A DNA stretch of 7,718 nucleotides from Clostridia bacterium (GTDB taxonomy: Bacteria > Bacillota > Clostridia > Oscillospirales > QAMX01), in contig JAFYNU010000184.1 of the NCBI GenBank assembly GCA_017547975.1, forward strand, positions 1-7,718, read 5' to 3'. Every line of letters begins with the position of its first letter. Within the stretch, counting starts at the first letter, position 1. The translations under genes were made by a program, and so were the position numbers. Below the pieces are notes generated by a model that saw only the letters and a program-made list of their open reading frames with translations, was not told where the DNA came from and ran no database searches. This document shows positions 1 through 5,401 of the stretch, piece after piece.

Positions 1-930
1 TACCCTTTCCCCTGTATGTAAAGTTTTGATGGAGTTCTCCAGCATTTCGGCAAAGGATTCTTCCTCTACGACCGGATTTTTGAGTTCTTCGCTCATTTTT
101 TGACTTACCTCCTTGATCACAACGGCGGGCACGCTGGCCCCGGCTGTGATTCCTATTTTGTTGCTCCCCGTAAAAAGGGCTTGGGGAAGAGTACCAACTT
201 CATCCGCTGATTCAATCCTGAACACCGGCTTACCGGCACGGGCGCAAACATCCACCAGCTTGCCTGTGTTCGCACTTATCCTATCCCCGATGACGATCAT
301 AACATCGGTTCTTGCGGCAATTTCTGCTGCTTCCTTCTGTCTTTTTTCAGTAGCAAAACATATTGTATCAAATATTTTAAGGTTTGTACAGTACTTTTTG
401 AAAATTTTTGCAAAAGAAATCCATTTTTCTCTGTCGGCGGTGGTCTGCTGACAGACGATCACCGGATTTTCGGGGGGAATATCCCGAACTGCGGCCTCGT
501 CCCCCATGGCAATCACCCGGACGTTCTCCCCTTCGGCGGCGATTCCCACCACTTCGGGATGACTGGCTTCTCCAACAATCACCACGGTATCCCCCGCCAG
601 ACTGTGTTCCCGGACGATCTTATGGATACTCGCTACGCAGGGGCAGGTGGCGTCCACCACATGGCATCCCCGGGCTTCCAGCGCCCCATAGCAAGCAGGG
701 GTCACCCCATGGGCCCGGATCAGCACGGTGGAGCCCCCCGGCGCTTCTTCGGGGGAGTTGATGACAAAAACCTTTCTTTCTTCCAGGTCCCGGGTTATCC
801 TTTCGTTATGTACCAGCTTCCCCAGGGTATAGATGGGGGTATCCGAGCTGGCTTCCTCTGCCATTTTCACCGCCCGGCCCACGCCAAAGCAGAAGCCGGC
901 ACTTTCGGCAACGATCAGTCGGTTATCCAT
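1..930 (-). CDS. ispH: IspH (HMB-PP reductase) fused in frame to ribosomal protein S1; 3' part cut by window edge
   Basis: IspH (LytB) is the iron-sulfur enzyme that reduces HMB-PP to IPP and DMAPP, the last step of the MEP isoprenoid pathway. The 310 visible codons hold the full IspH set: cluster cysteines C14 (GFCFGV), C96 (DATCP) and C191 (TICFAT); substrate-pocket H41, H74, H124 and catalytic E126 (SHPEV); TT at 164-165; the S-x-N motif at S219/N221 (SANTGKL); and S266 (TAGAS). The frame then continues with no stop through a short acidic linker (residues 279-295) into MLENSIKTLHTGERV, which resembles the start of the first S1 domain in clostridial IspH-S1 fusions. The S1 part lies beyond position 1. 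The ATG directly follows the plsC stop (TAAATG), with GAGGG about 7 nt upstream as a weak Shine-Dalgarno. The cmk-rpsA association is also seen in E. coli. Odd points: GC drops in the second half of IspH, and there are possible internal start signals (separate entries). Confidence 0.95.
   Translation of the reverse strand, partial: MDNRLIVAESAGFCFGVGRAVKMAEEASSDTPIYTLGKLVHNERITRDLEERKVFVINSPEEAPGGSTVLIRAHGVTPACYGALEARGCHVVDATCPCVASIHKIVREHSLAGDTVVIVGEASHPEVVGIAAEGENVRVIAMGDEAAVRDIPPENPVIVCQQTTADREKWISFAKIFKKYCTNLKIFDTICFATEKRQKEAAEIAARTDVMIVIGDRISANTGKLVDVCARAGKPVFRIESADEVGTLPQALFTGSNKIGITAGASVPAVVIKEVSQKMSEELKNPVVEEESFAEMLENSIKTLHTGERV
94..114 (-). promoter_or_regulatory. Possible internal ribosome binding site and ATG for a separate S1 protein
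   Basis: Inside the fused gene, minus-strand AAGGAGGT (114-107) is followed after 10 nt by an in-frame ATG (96-94, residue M279). Translation from here would give S1 without IspH. The Shine-Dalgarno match is the strongest in this gene, better than the one at the annotated start, though the spacing is slightly long. Caution: the codons encode the conserved IspH end motif IKEV, which tends to produce an AAGGAGGT-like string by chance. Confidence 0.4.
362..390 (-). promoter_or_regulatory. Candidate internal promoter within ispH
   Basis: On the minus strand TGTACA (390-385) and TACAAT (367-362) are 17 nt apart, matching sigma-A consensus at 4/6 and 5/6 positions. They lie in the most AT-rich stretch of the window (361-420, about 20% GC). 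A transcript from here would start near 355 and carry the internal ATG at 96. AT-rich DNA gives such matches by chance, so this is only a candidate. Confidence 0.25.
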
Positions 931-1557
931 TTACCAACCCTCGCCAATTTCCCGGCCAAGCTCCCGGATCTTTTCCAGGGTCTCGTTTGCGATGCGGCGG
1001 TAGGCGGCACCCGGCCGTTCTCCCGGCAGGCGCTCCGGCTTGTAAGCTTCGCCGATCACCACCGTTTTCCGACGGAAGGGGGTCAGGTAGGGGGTAATAT
1101 ACACCGGCAGGATCAGGCAATCGGCCTTCACGGCGATCATACCAACCCCCGGCAGGGCATCCAGATTATCGATCCCCCGGAGTCTTCTGGCCCCTTCGGG
1201 GAATACCAAAACTGGGGTCCCCTCCTGCACCTTTTCAATGGCGTGGCGCAGGGCAGACACGTCCCCGGACCGCTGTTCCACCGGGAAAGCATCCACTGTT
1301 TCCAGGAGCTTACGAATGACCTTCTTCTTGAAAATAGGAGCCTTTGCCATGTAGCACAGTCTGCGCCAGAAGGGGAAGGCCAGGGTCACAAACACCGGGT
1401 CGGAGTAGCCCGTGTGGTTGGCGCAAACCAAAACCGGTACCCCCTTGGGGGGAATATGCTTCCGCCCCTTGATGCGGGTGAAATACACCAGCCAAAGACC
1501 CACCGACACCAAAAACTTCAAAAGCGGGTAAAGGATAATATATATGATACGCAACAT
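931..1557 (-). CDS. plsC: 1-acyl-sn-glycerol-3-phosphate acyltransferase (PlsC family)
   Basis: The enzyme transfers an acyl chain to position 2 of lysophosphatidic acid to make phosphatidic acid, the precursor of membrane phospholipids, at the cytoplasmic face of the membrane. The 208-residue protein is a normal length for the short bacterial PlsC type. A hydrophobic N-terminal segment (about residues 3-26) should anchor it. The acyltransferase signatures are in order: NHTGYSD with H48 and D53 (HX4D motif I), AFPVEQR at 90-96 (motif II), FPEGARR at 119-125 (motif III) and ILPVYI at 149-154 (motif IV). The ATG shares one base with the cmk stop (TGATG), with GAGAGG upstream as Shine-Dalgarno. 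The stop abuts the ispH ATG, so it is coupled on both sides. Acyl donor (acyl-ACP, acyl-CoA or other) cannot be read from the sequence. Confidence 0.93.
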   Translation of the reverse strand: MLRIIYIILYPLLKFLVSVGLWLVYFTRIKGRKHIPPKGVPVLVCANHTGYSDPVFVTLAFPFWRRLCYMAKAPIFKKKVIRKLLETVDAFPVEQRSGDVSALRHAIEKVQEGTPVLVFPEGARRLRGIDNLDALPGVGMIAVKADCLILPVYITPYLTPFRRKTVVIGEAYKPERLPGERPGAAYRRIANETLEKIRELGREIGEGW

Positions 1558-2222
1558 CAGGAAAGCCTCTCTTTCAGAAGGCGGATCACCAGTTCCACGC
1601 TCTCCTCCTCATTGAGCCCGGTGGTGTCCACCAGAATGGCATCCTCTGCAGGCTTCAAGGGGGCGGCGGCACGCTGTTCATCCCGGGCATCCCGTTCCTT
1701 TACGGTGCGAAGCACCTCCTCGTAGGGAACGTCCTTGCCCTCCTCCACGTACTGTACGTAACGGCGGCGGGCACGCTCTTCCGGGGTGGCGGTGAGGAAT
1801 ATTTTGGCATCCGCATTGGGGAATACCACGGTGCCGATGTCCCGGCCGTCCATCACCACCGAGTTTTCCTTGGCAATGTCCCGCTGAACCGACAGGAATT
1901 TGGCCCGCACCGCAGGCAGGGCCGAAACCACCGACGCATACCGGGAAATCTCCTCGGTACGAAGGTAGGCGGAAACCTCCTCCCCGTTCAGGTAGTTTTT
2001 CTGTACCCCGTTCTCGAAGGCCACCCGCACCTCCATTTGATCCAAAAGGGGAACCACCGCTTCGATCCCGTCGGTGGGGATTCCCGCCCGGGAGGCAAAA
2101 ACCCCCACGGTGCGGTAAATGGCACCGGTGTCCACGCAGACACAATCAAATGCCTGGGCAATTTTTTTCACAATGGTGCTTTTCCCGGCCCCGGCAGGGC
2201 CGTCCACAGCAATAATCAGCAT
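1557..2222 (-). CDS. cmk: Cytidylate kinase
   Basis: Cmk phosphorylates CMP and dCMP to the diphosphates with ATP in the cytoplasm, recycling nucleotides from RNA turnover and lipid synthesis. The P-loop is GPAGAGKST (residues 8-16); the CMP-binding region includes VDTGAIYR (30-37); MDGRDIG (124-130) carries the conserved R and D; the LID-like stretch RARRRY follows at 150-155. The length, 221 residues, is typical. I place the start at the ATG at 2222, because the GTG 15 nt upstream sits within the run that forms the Shine-Dalgarno AAGGAGG (2234-2228), 5 nt before that ATG. It starts 11 nt after the flavoprotein gene stop and overlaps plsC by one base. Close linkage of cmk with rpsA, here via ispH::rpsA, is widely conserved in bacteria. 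There are no missing key residues. Confidence 0.96.
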   Translation of the reverse strand: MLIIAVDGPAGAGKSTIVKKIAQAFDCVCVDTGAIYRTVGVFASRAGIPTDGIEAVVPLLDQMEVRVAFENGVQKNYLNGEEVSAYLRTEEISRYASVVSALPAVRAKFLSVQRDIAKENSVVMDGRDIGTVVFPNADAKIFLTATPEERARRRYVQYVEEGKDVPYEEVLRTVKERDARDEQRAAAPLKPAEDAILVDTTGLNEEESVELVIRLLKERLS

Positions 2223-2233
2223 AGTTTCCTCCT

Positions 2234-3463
2234 TCACAGCCCCATGCTCGCCCCGCGTCCCGCGGCGCGGCCGGTAGCCAGCGCAATTTGTATGTTATAT
2301 CCGCCGGTGTAGGCATCCACGTCCAGAATTTCACCGGCAAAATAGAGCCCCGCAAGCTTTTTGGAGGCCATGGTTTTGGGATCCACCTCCCGGGTGTTGA
2401 CACCGCCCCGGGTCACAATGGCTTCCTCCACCGGTCGCAGGCCGGTAATACCCAGCCGCATTTCCTTGAATTCGGCAATCATACGCTCCCGCTCCAGGCG
2501 GGTGATGGAGTTTGCCTTTCGGTCGGGGGCAATTCCCACCCGACGCAGGAAGGGGCGGGTCATGGATTGGGGCAGAAGGTGCCGGGCAATGTTGCCCACG
2601 TCCCGGTTGATGTTTTCCTCAAATTCCCGCAGGAGTCTGGCATCCAGCTTTTTTTCGTCCAGGGCGGGCTTCAGGTCGATGGTAATCCATTTCTCCGAAT
2701 CGTCCTTTTCAAAATGGGCGCTTCCGCTGAGAATCACCGGGCCAGATACCCCAAAATGGGTAAAGAGCATTTCCCCAAACTCCTCATTGACGCACTTCCC
2801 ATTTTCGAAAAAGCGCACCTTCACGTTGCGAAGGGAAACCCCCATGGCCGCCCGGCAGATGCCGTCGTCACTTTTCAGGGGCACCAAAGATGCCTTGGGG
2901 GGCACGATGGTATGCCCCGCCTCCTGTGCCATGGCGTAGCCGTCCCCGGTGGAGCCGGTGGCGGGGTAGGAAAGTCCCCCGGTGGCCAGGATCACCCGGC
3001 TTGTCCGGACGCGGCCCAGGGTGGTATCCACCCCGGTGACCCTTTCGCCATCATGACAGATCCCCGTGACCCGGCCGATGGCATGGTCCGCCCCGGCGGC
3101 ATACCCCTTCAGGCAGGCGGCAATATCCGCCGCCTTATCGGAAACCGGGAACACCCGCTGTCCCCGCTCGGTTTTCAGGGGAACCCCCCGTTTCTCAAAG
3201 AAAGCCATCACTTCCGCCGGGGGAAAGGCGTTGAGTGAGCTGTATAAAAACCGCGGATTCCGGGGCACGTTTCCCAAAACGCCCTGGATATCGCAGTTGT
3301 TTGTCACGTTGCACCGGCCCTTGCCGGTGATCAGGAGCTTTTTGCCCGGCAGGGTCAGCCTGTCCAAAAGCAGAACCTTGGCTCCCATTTCCAGGGCCGC
3401 TCCGGCGGCCATCATGCCGGCGGGACCGGCACCCACCACCACAATATCGTAAACTTTATCCAT
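2234..3463 (-). CDS. NAD(P)/FAD-dependent oxidoreductase, HI0933/YhiN/BaiN family
   Basis: This is a flavoprotein of about 409 residues. The dinucleotide-binding fold is at the N-terminus (VGAGPAG, residues 10-16, with the acidic end of strand two at D34). The family signature GKKLLITGKGRCNVTN follows at 40-55, a second FAD contact ATGG with SYPATG at 160-170, and the C-terminal TRGGV (351-355) and YFAGEILD/GGYNIQIA (374-395) motifs. The family is near-universal in Bacillota but its reaction is mostly unknown. One clostridial member, BaiN, has been reported to reduce bile-acid intermediates, but no other bai gene is present here, so a bile-acid role is not supported. I place the start at ATG 3463, not 48 nt upstream, because homology begins there. 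Its first bases (ATGGATAA) overlap the rpiR stop by 8 nt, implying translational coupling; its Shine-Dalgarno is weak (GAAAAGA). The stop lies within the run preceding the cmk Shine-Dalgarno. Confidence 0.88.
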   Translation of the reverse strand: MDKVYDIVVVGAGPAGMMAAGAALEMGAKVLLLDRLTLPGKKLLITGKGRCNVTNNCDIQGVLGNVPRNPRFLYSSLNAFPPAEVMAFFEKRGVPLKTERGQRVFPVSDKAADIAACLKGYAAGADHAIGRVTGICHDGERVTGVDTTLGRVRTSRVILATGGLSYPATGSTGDGYAMAQEAGHTIVPPKASLVPLKSDDGICRAAMGVSLRNVKVRFFENGKCVNEEFGEMLFTHFGVSGPVILSGSAHFEKDDSEKWITIDLKPALDEKKLDARLLREFEENINRDVGNIARHLLPQSMTRPFLRRVGIAPDRKANSITRLERERMIAEFKEMRLGITGLRPVEEAIVTRGGVNTREVDPKTMASKKLAGLYFAGEILDVDAYTGGYNIQIALATGRAAGRGASMGL

Positions 3464-4313
3464 TCTTTTCGTACACTTCGTATTCGTCCCAGATTTGTTC
3501 CAGCTTTTCAAAGCTGCGGTACACGTCGTCCTTTTTGCGCATACCCACCGCCACGATCAGGGCGTTGATGATGCTCATGGGCGCCACCAGGGAGTCCACG
3601 AAGGAGACCATGTTGCTCTTGGCCAAAAGGGCCAGGTCGGCGGTTTCCGCCAGGGGAGAGGTGTGGCTGTCGGTGATGGCGATGGCCCGGGCCCCCTGCT
3701 TGCGCACGTACTGCATAGCCTTGACGGTACGTTTGCTGTAGCGGGGAAAGGAGATGCCGATCATCACGTCCCCCTCCTCCGCCCGGAGGATTTGTTCGTA
3801 CACTTCGCTGACGGTATTCACCGATACCAGCCGCACGTTGGGTAACATCAGATTAAAATAGAAGGACAGGAAGGAGGCCAGTGCCGCCGAGGAACGAACC
3901 CCCAGAATGTAAATATTCCGTGCATTGAGAATCTCATCCACGCACCGCTCGAAGGTTTCCCGGTCGATACCCGCCAGGGTCCCCCGGATATTTTCGGCAT
4001 CGGCATTCATCACCTTGTGCAAAATGGCTTCGCCGCCGGTTTCATCGGTAATGGCGATGCGTTGGGTGGAGGTGAGCTGGTTGCGCACCATTTCCTGCAG
4101 GGCCTTCTGCAGCTTGGGATATCCGTCGTAGCCCACCTCGTAGGCAAAGCGTACCACGGTGGATTCGCTGATGCCCACCGCCGTGCCAAGCTTCACCGCC
4201 GTCATAAATGCCGCCGTGTCGTAATTCTGAATGATGTAGTCGGCAATCGCCTTGTGTCCCTTGGAAAAGGACGCATAATGCTCGGAAAGATATTTCAAAA
4301 GATCCTTTGCCAT
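3456..4313 (-). CDS. RpiR/MurR-family transcriptional regulator with SIS domain
   Basis: A 285-residue DNA-binding regulator. The N-terminal HTH_6 domain covers about residues 1-75, with the helix-turn-helix near 37-60 (TAVKLGTAVGISESTVVRFA). The SIS sugar-phosphate-binding domain covers about 125-255 (YILGVRSSA at 135-143, ISFPRYSKRTVKAM at 187-200, AIAITDS at 210-216). Family members sense phosphosugars such as MurNAc-6-P, GlcN-6-P or ribose-5-P; the ligand here is unknown. The ATG at 4313 is preferred because AAAGGAG (4328-4322) sits 8 nt upstream and the family homology starts there. An in-frame TTG at 4331, with AAGGAGG 11 nt upstream, is an alternative that adds six residues. It is the first gene of the operon with its own promoter; inverted repeats in the leader and upstream of the promoter could be autoregulatory operators. 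No sugar-catabolic gene lies beside it, which is unusual for this family. Confidence 0.92.
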   Translation of the reverse strand: MAKDLLKYLSEHYASFSKGHKAIADYIIQNYDTAAFMTAVKLGTAVGISESTVVRFAYEVGYDGYPKLQKALQEMVRNQLTSTQRIAITDETGGEAILHKVMNADAENIRGTLAGIDRETFERCVDEILNARNIYILGVRSSAALASFLSFYFNLMLPNVRLVSVNTVSEVYEQILRAEEGDVMIGISFPRYSKRTVKAMQYVRKQGARAIAITDSHTSPLAETADLALLAKSNMVSFVDSLVAPMSIINALIVAVGMRKKDDVYRSFEKLEQIWDEYEVYEKNG

Positions 4314-4351
4314 CTTTCGTGCTCCTTTCAAGCGGGAGTTTTCCTCCTTGA

Positions 4352-4376
4352 AACGCATGGAATCGATTCCTGCGTT
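4352..4376. promoter_or_regulatory. 25-nt near-perfect inverted repeat in the rpiR leader
   Basis: Read on the minus strand, arms AACGCA/TGCGTT flank a perfect 12-nt palindrome GGAATCGATTCC, with a single unpaired base between the arm and the palindrome. It lies about 17-40 nt downstream of the predicted start of transcription and 39 nt before the rpiR ATG. It could be an RpiR operator acting as a roadblock, or an RNA hairpin. No U-run follows, so it is not a terminator. Confidence 0.6.
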
Positions 4377-4398
4377 CCTGTTTGTTCCGATTGGGATA

Positions 4399-4427
4399 AT
4401 AATAGCAGATTTGAAAGAAAAAGTCAA
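4399..4427 (-). promoter_or_regulatory. Sigma-A promoter for the rpiR-BaiN-cmk-plsC-ispH operon
   Basis: TTGACT (4427-4422) and TATTAT (4404-4399) are exactly 17 nt apart, a near-consensus match (5/6 and 5/6). Transcription should start near 4392, giving a leader of about 80 nt before the rpiR ATG at 4313. No equally good promoter was noticed in the short gaps further down the operon. Confidence 0.8.
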
Positions 4428-4432
4428 CGCTC

Positions 4433-4448
4433 CTGCAAATTTTTGCAG
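4433..4448. promoter_or_regulatory. 16-nt inverted repeat just upstream of the rpiR -35 box
   Basis: CTGCAAA and TTTGCAG are separated by two bases. The repeat lies 2 nt after the stop of the 70-codon gene and 5 nt upstream of the -35 hexamer. The RNA stem would be short with no immediate U-tract, so it is a poor terminator; a protein-binding site is the better guess. Its sequence is unrelated to the leader repeat at 4352-4376. Confidence 0.4.
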
Positions 4449-4450
4449 TT

Positions 4451-4663
4451 TTATTCCATCAATCCTGCATTTTCCATCCGATCATCCTTTTCTTCGCGTT
4501 TTCCCGGTCCCGGCAGGATCCCCCGTTCCCGAAGCCCCGCATAAAAGAGAAATCCCAGCCCGATCAAAAGCTCCCAGTTATCCTTCTTTTTGTTCATCAG
4601 CAAAAGACACAGAAGTCCCAGGAGAAGCAGATCTTCCTGATTCAGACTTCCAAAACCATTCAT
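4451..4663 (-). CDS. Small protein with two short hydrophobic segments, unknown function (70 aa)
   Basis: I do not recognise the family. The predicted 70-residue protein has an N-terminal stretch LNQEDLLLLGLLCLLL (residues 7-22), a positively charged turn MNKKKDN (23-29), a second hydrophobic stretch WELLIGLGFLFYAGL (30-44), and a charged tail rich in E, K, R and D. The hydrophobic pieces are 12-15 residues long, short for full membrane spans, so it may be a membrane-surface or hairpin protein. The ATG at 4663 overlaps the stop of the preceding gene by 4 nt (ATGA) and has GGAGGAGG upstream, which fixes the start and shows it is coupled to that gene. An ATG 30 nt further upstream is less likely. 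The gene ends 24 nt before the rpiR -35 box. Being a real gene is supported by the overlap and Shine-Dalgarno, not by homology. Confidence 0.7.
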   Translation of the reverse strand: MNGFGSLNQEDLLLLGLLCLLLMNKKKDNWELLIGLGFLFYAGLRERGILPGPGKREEKDDRMENAGLME

Positions 4664-4956
4664 TCCTTCTCCTCCTCCCCGGTATTGCCCCAAAGCTTCA
4701 TGGCCGCCCGGGCGGCCCGTACCAGCTTCATCACCCGCAGGGCTTCGTCAATGCTTCCCGCCCGCTCCCGGCTGACGAAGGGCCGCAGGGCGGCGATCAG
4801 CCGGTCGGAATCCTCCTCCCCGGTGATCGCCCCCAAAAGATCCAGCATCCCCATCATCATCCGGGGATCAAATCCCGCCCCGTCGGTGGAGCCTTCACCC
4901 TCTTGTGCCTTTTCCCCGGCTTCCTTACCCAATAGTCCCAGCAAAAGCTCCTCCAC
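4660..4956 (-). CDS. Small acidic helical protein of unknown function (98 aa)
   Basis: I do not recognise a named family. The protein begins with a leucine-rich helix (MEELLLGLLG), then a low-complexity Gly/Glu linker (residues 10-28), then a methionine-rich segment (PRMMMGMLDLLG, 31-42), then an amphipathic helical part with DRLIAALRPFVSRER (51-65) and IDEALRVMKLVRAARAAMK (69-87), ending in acidic residues. No signal peptide or membrane span is apparent. It starts at GTG 4956, chosen because GGAGG (4967-4963) is 6 nt upstream and no ATG is available before the conserved-looking helix. It lies 15-21 nt after the 94-codon gene and overlaps the 70-codon gene by 4 nt, so the three are very probably one operon. 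The ALRPF-SRER-DEALR pattern looks like a surface for binding a partner, but that is inference. Confidence 0.7.
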   Translation of the reverse strand: MEELLLGLLGKEAGEKAQEGEGSTDGAGFDPRMMMGMLDLLGAITGEEDSDRLIAALRPFVSRERAGSIDEALRVMKLVRAARAAMKLWGNTGEEEKE

Positions 4957-4977
4957 AAACTCCCTCCCCCGATTCTG

Positions 4978-5262
4978 TTACGATTCCAAGGCCGCCAAAA
5001 GCTTGGTCAGAATACGTTCCCCCTCCGGATTTTGGAAGATTGCCGAAATGATCTCCCTGGCCTCGCTTCCATCCCCGGCAGCAGCTTTTTCCATGGCCTT
5101 CTTCATTTTTTCCGGACTGCTTCCCGAAAGATACAGAAGCCCCATCAGCCGTTTTCCATCCTCCCCTGCCAGCAGGGGCAGAAGCTTCATCAATTTCCCA
5201 CGGGCATCCCGTCCCATCAGGGCCTCCAAAGCTTTTGTTGCGCGTTCCTTTTCGTCTGCCAT
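4978..5262 (-). CDS. Small helical protein of unknown function (94 aa), first gene of a three-gene unit
   Basis: I do not recognise the family. The 94-residue product looks wholly alpha-helical and soluble: ATKALEALMG (8-17), GKLMKLLPLLAGEDGKRLM (22-40), SPEKMKKAMEKAA (49-61) and SEAREIISAIFQNPEGERIL (66-85). It is rich in Leu, Lys, Glu, Ala and Met, has no Cys and no Trp, and has no signal peptide. The ATG at 5262 is chosen over upstream in-frame codons because AAGGGAG lies about 9 nt before it and the upstream extension is not gene-like (it runs back toward the htrA terminator). A possible promoter is at 5297-5325. Residues 27-62 loosely resemble the LLG-EDSDRL-S-ER stretch of the 98-codon neighbour, so the two may be distant relatives. 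Function not assigned. Confidence 0.72.
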   Translation of the reverse strand: MADEKERATKALEALMGRDARGKLMKLLPLLAGEDGKRLMGLLYLSGSSPEKMKKAMEKAAAGDGSEAREIISAIFQNPEGERILTKLLAALES

Positions 5263-5296
5263 GATTTCATTCTCCCTTCCGGCATCGTTCCTTATC

Positions 5297-5325
5297 AGTA
5301 TATGTCGAAGCGGGGGATTTGAGCA
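5297..5325 (-). promoter_or_regulatory. Candidate promoter for the three small genes
   Basis: On the minus strand a good -10 hexamer TATACT (5302-5297) has only a weak -35 (TGCTCA, 5325-5320, 3/6) at 17 nt. The extended string CATATACT (5304-5297) matches the sigma-E type sporulation -10 CATACAAT at 6 of 8 positions, but no convincing sigma-E -35 is seen at the usual spacing. It lies between the htrA terminator and the 94-codon gene, where a promoter is expected. Confidence 0.4.
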
Positions 5326-5330
5326 CAAAG

Positions 5331-5362
5331 GAAAACAGGAGCGCCGATTTGGCGCCCCTGTT
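5331..5362 (-). terminator. Intrinsic terminator of htrA
   Basis: In minus-strand RNA a 12-bp stem (5362-5351 with 5345-5334; arms start AACAGG and end CCUGUU) with one G-U pair encloses a 5-nt loop, followed by UUUUCCUUUG. It begins 40 nt after the htrA stop and separates htrA from the small genes. Confidence 0.8.
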
Positions 5363-5401
5363 TTCGGGAGGAATTTCAATGAAAGAGAGAGGAGTTTATG
5401 G

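Noticed and set aside
559..1725. 388-codon plus-strand frame opposite ispH and plsC
   Set aside because: It lies opposite clear IspH and PlsC motifs on the minus strand, and has no ribosome binding site or known domain.
2288..3238. 316-codon plus-strand frame opposite the flavoprotein gene
   Set aside because: The minus strand carries all family motifs of the flavoprotein; the plus frame is a compositional shadow.
2234..3463. Bile-acid dehydroxylation locus, from the BaiN label
   Set aside because: No other bai gene is nearby, and the family is widespread in bacteria with no bile-acid metabolism.
4428..4450. Terminator of the small-gene unit formed by CTGCAAA/TTTGCAG
   Set aside because: The stem is short and AT-rich and is followed by GAGCGTTGAC, not a U-run. 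An operator is the better reading, so termination here is not claimed.
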